Assembly (NCBI GenBank): GCA_048262655.1
Contig: JBLXEY010000005.1
Span: 124,001 to 188,000, forward strand
Direction of reading: 5' to 3'
DNA: 64,000 bases
Origin: JABMNT01 sp048262655
GTDB taxonomy: Bacteria; Pseudomonadota; Alphaproteobacteria; Rhodospirillales; Casp-alpha2
The notes under the pieces are model-generated. The model saw only the letters and a list, made by a program, of their open reading frames with translations, did no database searches and was not told where the DNA came from. Below are positions 62,129-64,000 of this stretch, piece after piece. The translations under genes were made by a program, and so were the position numbers. How positions within the stretch are numbered: position 1 is the stretch's first letter; each line of letters begins with the position of its first letter.

Positions 62129-62165
62129 AGGGCCGGAGTCCCCTAATAAAACTCCGGCCCTTTAT
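62129..62165 (+). terminator. intrinsic terminator after the sugar-acid dehydratase gene
   Basis: A perfect 11-base stem (AGGGCCGGAGT / ACTCCGGCCCT) with an 11-base loop, followed by TTTATT, begins 13 bases after the stop. It separates this gene from the ABC system downstream. Confidence 0.88.
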
Positions 62166-62508
62166 TCAGCTGGGCGGCAAAGGTTGGATCCACGAGGTGA
62201 GGCAGTGCCAACCAGCTGTTTTTTATTTCCTAAAAAGAGACCCTGGCACGACGCGCAACAACCGGGACTCTAAACCTGGTAATTGCTTCACAGAAGCTGC
62301 GGTTTTGAGTGTTAATTTTGTATTCAAGCCGCTTCTCCGTTCGTTCAAAGGTCAAATTATTGTTGATAATGATTATTAATTGCATGTATAGCGCCTTTTT
62401 AACTGACCGTGCAACACCAAATTAAATTTTAATCGAATTTTATGATAACGTTTGGCTGCACGCAGAAAATCCATCAACATTCCCCCAAAGGAATCACAGG
62501 AAAATCAT

Positions 62509-62557
62509 ATCTACTAAAAAATTAGTTGACAAAACTCTACATCTACTAAAACTTTAG
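62509..62557 (+). promoter_or_regulatory. paired direct repeats at the ABC operon promoter
   Basis: ATCTACTAAAA(A/C)(A/T)TTAG occurs at 62509-62525 and again at 62541-62557, 32 bases apart (about three helical turns), with a TTGACA between them. The arrangement suggests a dimeric repressor or activator site controlling the downstream uptake gene; the factor is unknown. Confidence 0.5.
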
Positions 62558-62601
62558 AAGACCGATTTATTCGGTGTATTGAAACCAAGGGAGGAAGACC
62601 G

Positions 62602-64000
62602 ATGCGTAAATATCTTTTCTCTGCCGTGGCAGCTTGCGCTCTTATGGCGGGAACAACAGGGGCGCATGCAGATGCTGTGGCCGCGAAGAAATGGATTGAT
62701 ACTGAGTTTCAACCGTCCACACTCAGCAAACAACAACAAATGTCTGAGATGCAATGGTTTATAGATGCTGCAAAACCTTACAGCGGCATGGAAATCAATG
62801 TTTTATCTGAAGGTATCCCGACACATGGGTATGAATCAGAAGTTCTAACAAAAGCATTTGAAGAAATTACCGGCATCAAAGTAAACCACCAGATTTTGGG
62901 TGAAGGCGAAGTCGTGCAGGCTGTGCAAACACAAATGCAGACAAAACGGAATCTCTATGATGCCTATGTGAATGATTCCGACTTGATCGGTACACATTCA
63001 CGCCTGCAGCTAGCTTATAATCTAACAGATTTTATGGCGGGTGAAGGCAAAGATGTTACCAATCCGATGCTCGATCTCGCTGATTTCATGGGCACTCAGT
63101 TTACCACGGGCCCAGACGGAGATTTATATCAGCTTCCGGATCAGCAATTTGCCAACCTCTATTGGTTCCGCAAAGATTGGTTTGATCGTGCCGATTTGAA
63201 AAAAGCGTTTAAAGCCAAATACGGATACGAGCTTGGTGTGCCGGTAAACTGGTCCGCTTATGAAGACATCGCTGAGTTTTTCTCCAAAGACGTCAAAGAA
63301 ATTGATGGAACAACCATCTACGGTCACATGGACTATGGCAAACGCGCTCCCGATCTTGGTTGGCGGATGACCGACGCGTGGCTTTCTATGGCTGGCGCAG
63401 GTTCAAAAGGCGAGCCAAATGGTGTTCCCATCGATGAGTGGGGCATTCGTATGGAAGCTGGAACCTGTAATCCAACGGGCGCTTCTGTATCACGTGGTGG
63501 TGCTGCAAACGGACCGGCTGCGGTTTATGCAATCCGCAAATGGGATGAATGGCTACGTGCTTATGCACCTCCAGGTGCCGCGTCATACGATTTCTACCAA
63601 TCTTTGCCAGCTTTGGCGCAAGGAAATGTTGCTCAGCAGATTTTCTGGTACACTGCGTTTACAGCCGACATGGTTAAGCCAAAGTCTGAAGGCAACAACA
63701 CTGTTGACGACAATGGCAAGCCTCTTTGGCGGATGGCGCCATCTCCACACGGTCCTTATTGGGAAAAGGGTCAAAAAGTCGGCTATCAGGACGTAGGATC
63801 CTGGACCATCTTGAAATCAACACCAATTGATCGTGCAAAAGCGGCTTGGTTATATTCGCAGTTTGTTGTGTCTAAAACGGTTGACGTTAAGAAGTCTCAC
63901 GTTGGTCTGACCTTTATTCGTGACAGCACCATTAACCATGCATCCTTTTCAGAGCGCGCAGAAAAACTTGGTGGGTTGGTTGAATTTTACCGTTCCCCAG
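62602..64000 (+). CDS. carbohydrate/polyol ABC transporter substrate-binding protein, GlpV-like, partial (3' end outside window)
   Basis: At least 466 codons from the ATG at 62602, with GGGAGGAAG as Shine-Dalgarno and a signal peptide (MRKYLFSAVAACALMAGTTG, then AHA). The mature part runs VAAKKWIDTEFQPSTLSKQQ, INVLSEGIPTHGYESEVLTKAF, LYDAYVNDSDLIGTHSRLQ and GDLYQLPDQQFANLYWFRKD. The long family 1 binding-protein form and these segments resemble the glycerol/polyol binding protein GlpV of rhizobia, from memory. Permease and ATPase genes should follow beyond the window. A sugar ligand related to the upstream dehydratase is also possible. Confidence 0.8.
   Translation, partial: MRKYLFSAVAACALMAGTTGAHADAVAAKKWIDTEFQPSTLSKQQQMSEMQWFIDAAKPYSGMEINVLSEGIPTHGYESEVLTKAFEEITGIKVNHQILGEGEVVQAVQTQMQTKRNLYDAYVNDSDLIGTHSRLQLAYNLTDFMAGEGKDVTNPMLDLADFMGTQFTTGPDGDLYQLPDQQFANLYWFRKDWFDRADLKKAFKAKYGYELGVPVNWSAYEDIAEFFSKDVKEIDGTTIYGHMDYGKRAPDLGWRMTDAWLSMAGAGSKGEPNGVPIDEWGIRMEAGTCNPTGASVSRGGAANGPAAVYAIRKWDEWLRAYAPPGAASYDFYQSLPALAQGNVAQQIFWYTAFTADMVKPKSEGNNTVDDNGKPLWRMAPSPHGPYWEKGQKVGYQDVGSWTILKSTPIDRAKAAWLYSQFVVSKTVDVKKSHVGLTFIRDSTINHASFSERAEKLGGLVEFYRSP

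Larger units (their letters stand above)
62116..62601. other. intergenic control region before the sugar ABC operon
   Basis: Of these 486 bases the first 50 hold a terminator; no gene was seen in the rest. The region becomes very A+T-rich after 62340. It contains a Fur-box-like 19-mer starting GATAATGAT at 62365, with 14 of 19 matches, and a pair of direct repeats around a TTGACA at 62526-62531. Confidence 0.5.

Overview
The window reads as chromosome of a Gram-negative alphaproteobacterium, probably a marine Rhodospirillales-like lineage of moderate GC (near 50% by eye). The grounds are the gene orders pgsA-uvrC and rplU-rpmA-obgE-proB-proA-nadD-rsfS-rlmH, the gpmI-envC-ctpA-divergent polysaccharide deacetylase-rppH block, and a long Lys/Ala-rich tail on ribosomal protein L21. 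No phage, insertion sequence, CRISPR array or rRNA was seen. The only RNA gene found is one tRNA-Ser(CGA).

Layout. 1-11.7 kb is housekeeping, all on the minus strand: pgsA (cut by the window edge), uvrC, folB, a FolM-like reductase, a Ca/Na exchanger, rppH, the deacetylase, ctpA, envC and gpmI. 11.8-16.6 kb holds an LpxR-like lipid A deacylase, a gamma-carbonic anhydrase, msrA and a YfhO-like membrane protein. 16.6-26.0 kb is a nine-gene minus-strand surface-sugar operon: GHMP kinase, glycosyltransferase, B12 radical SAM enzyme, two-subunit TPP E1 enzyme, ColD-like PLP 3-dehydratase, two extended SDR enzymes and a sugar-1-P nucleotidyltransferase. Together these could make a GDP-linked 3,6-dideoxy sugar, possibly heptose-derived and possibly branched. 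This block sits between gpmI and rlmH, two genes I expect to be close in relatives, so it looks inserted. 26.1-32.0 kb returns to housekeeping (rlmH to rplU). 32.2-40.8 kb mixes a ribosomal-oxygenase-type cupin, an XRE regulator, tRNA-Ser followed by a degenerate copy of its 3' end, a hybrid PAS histidine kinase that lacks an ordinary start codon, an acyl-CoA dehydrogenase, a TauD-type dioxygenase, an SDR, and an orphan FliN/CheY pair.

40.98-43.8 kb is a TauA/SsuA/NMT1-type ABC uptake operon that ends in a small DsrE-like protein. 44.8-50.9 kb (minus) is a type I secretion operon: an HlyB-type ABC transporter with a Pro/Gln-rich tail and an HlyD adaptor, followed by a cyclic-nucleotide-binding/TerB/J-domain fusion protein and a secreted trypsin-like protease. 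51.2-54.6 kb (minus) is a possible operon of DadA, an extended SDR, and the two subunits of a sulfopyruvate/phosphonopyruvate-decarboxylase-type TPP enzyme. 54.8-61.1 kb carries small stand-alone genes: hemerythrin, a degenerate M23 protein, an exported leucine-rich-repeat protein, VOC and ABM proteins, an RHH protein, a FAD oxidoreductase and a secreted SNase-like protein. 61.2-64 kb holds an AraD-like sugar-acid dehydratase and the start of a GlpV-like sugar/polyol uptake system, which continues beyond the window.

The most promising undescribed systems are the sugar operon at 16.6-26.0 kb, the secretion operon with the cNMP-TerB-DnaJ fusion at 44.8-50.9 kb, and the DadA-SDR-TPP operon at 51.2-54.6 kb. 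All functional statements rest on motif and context reading without database search.
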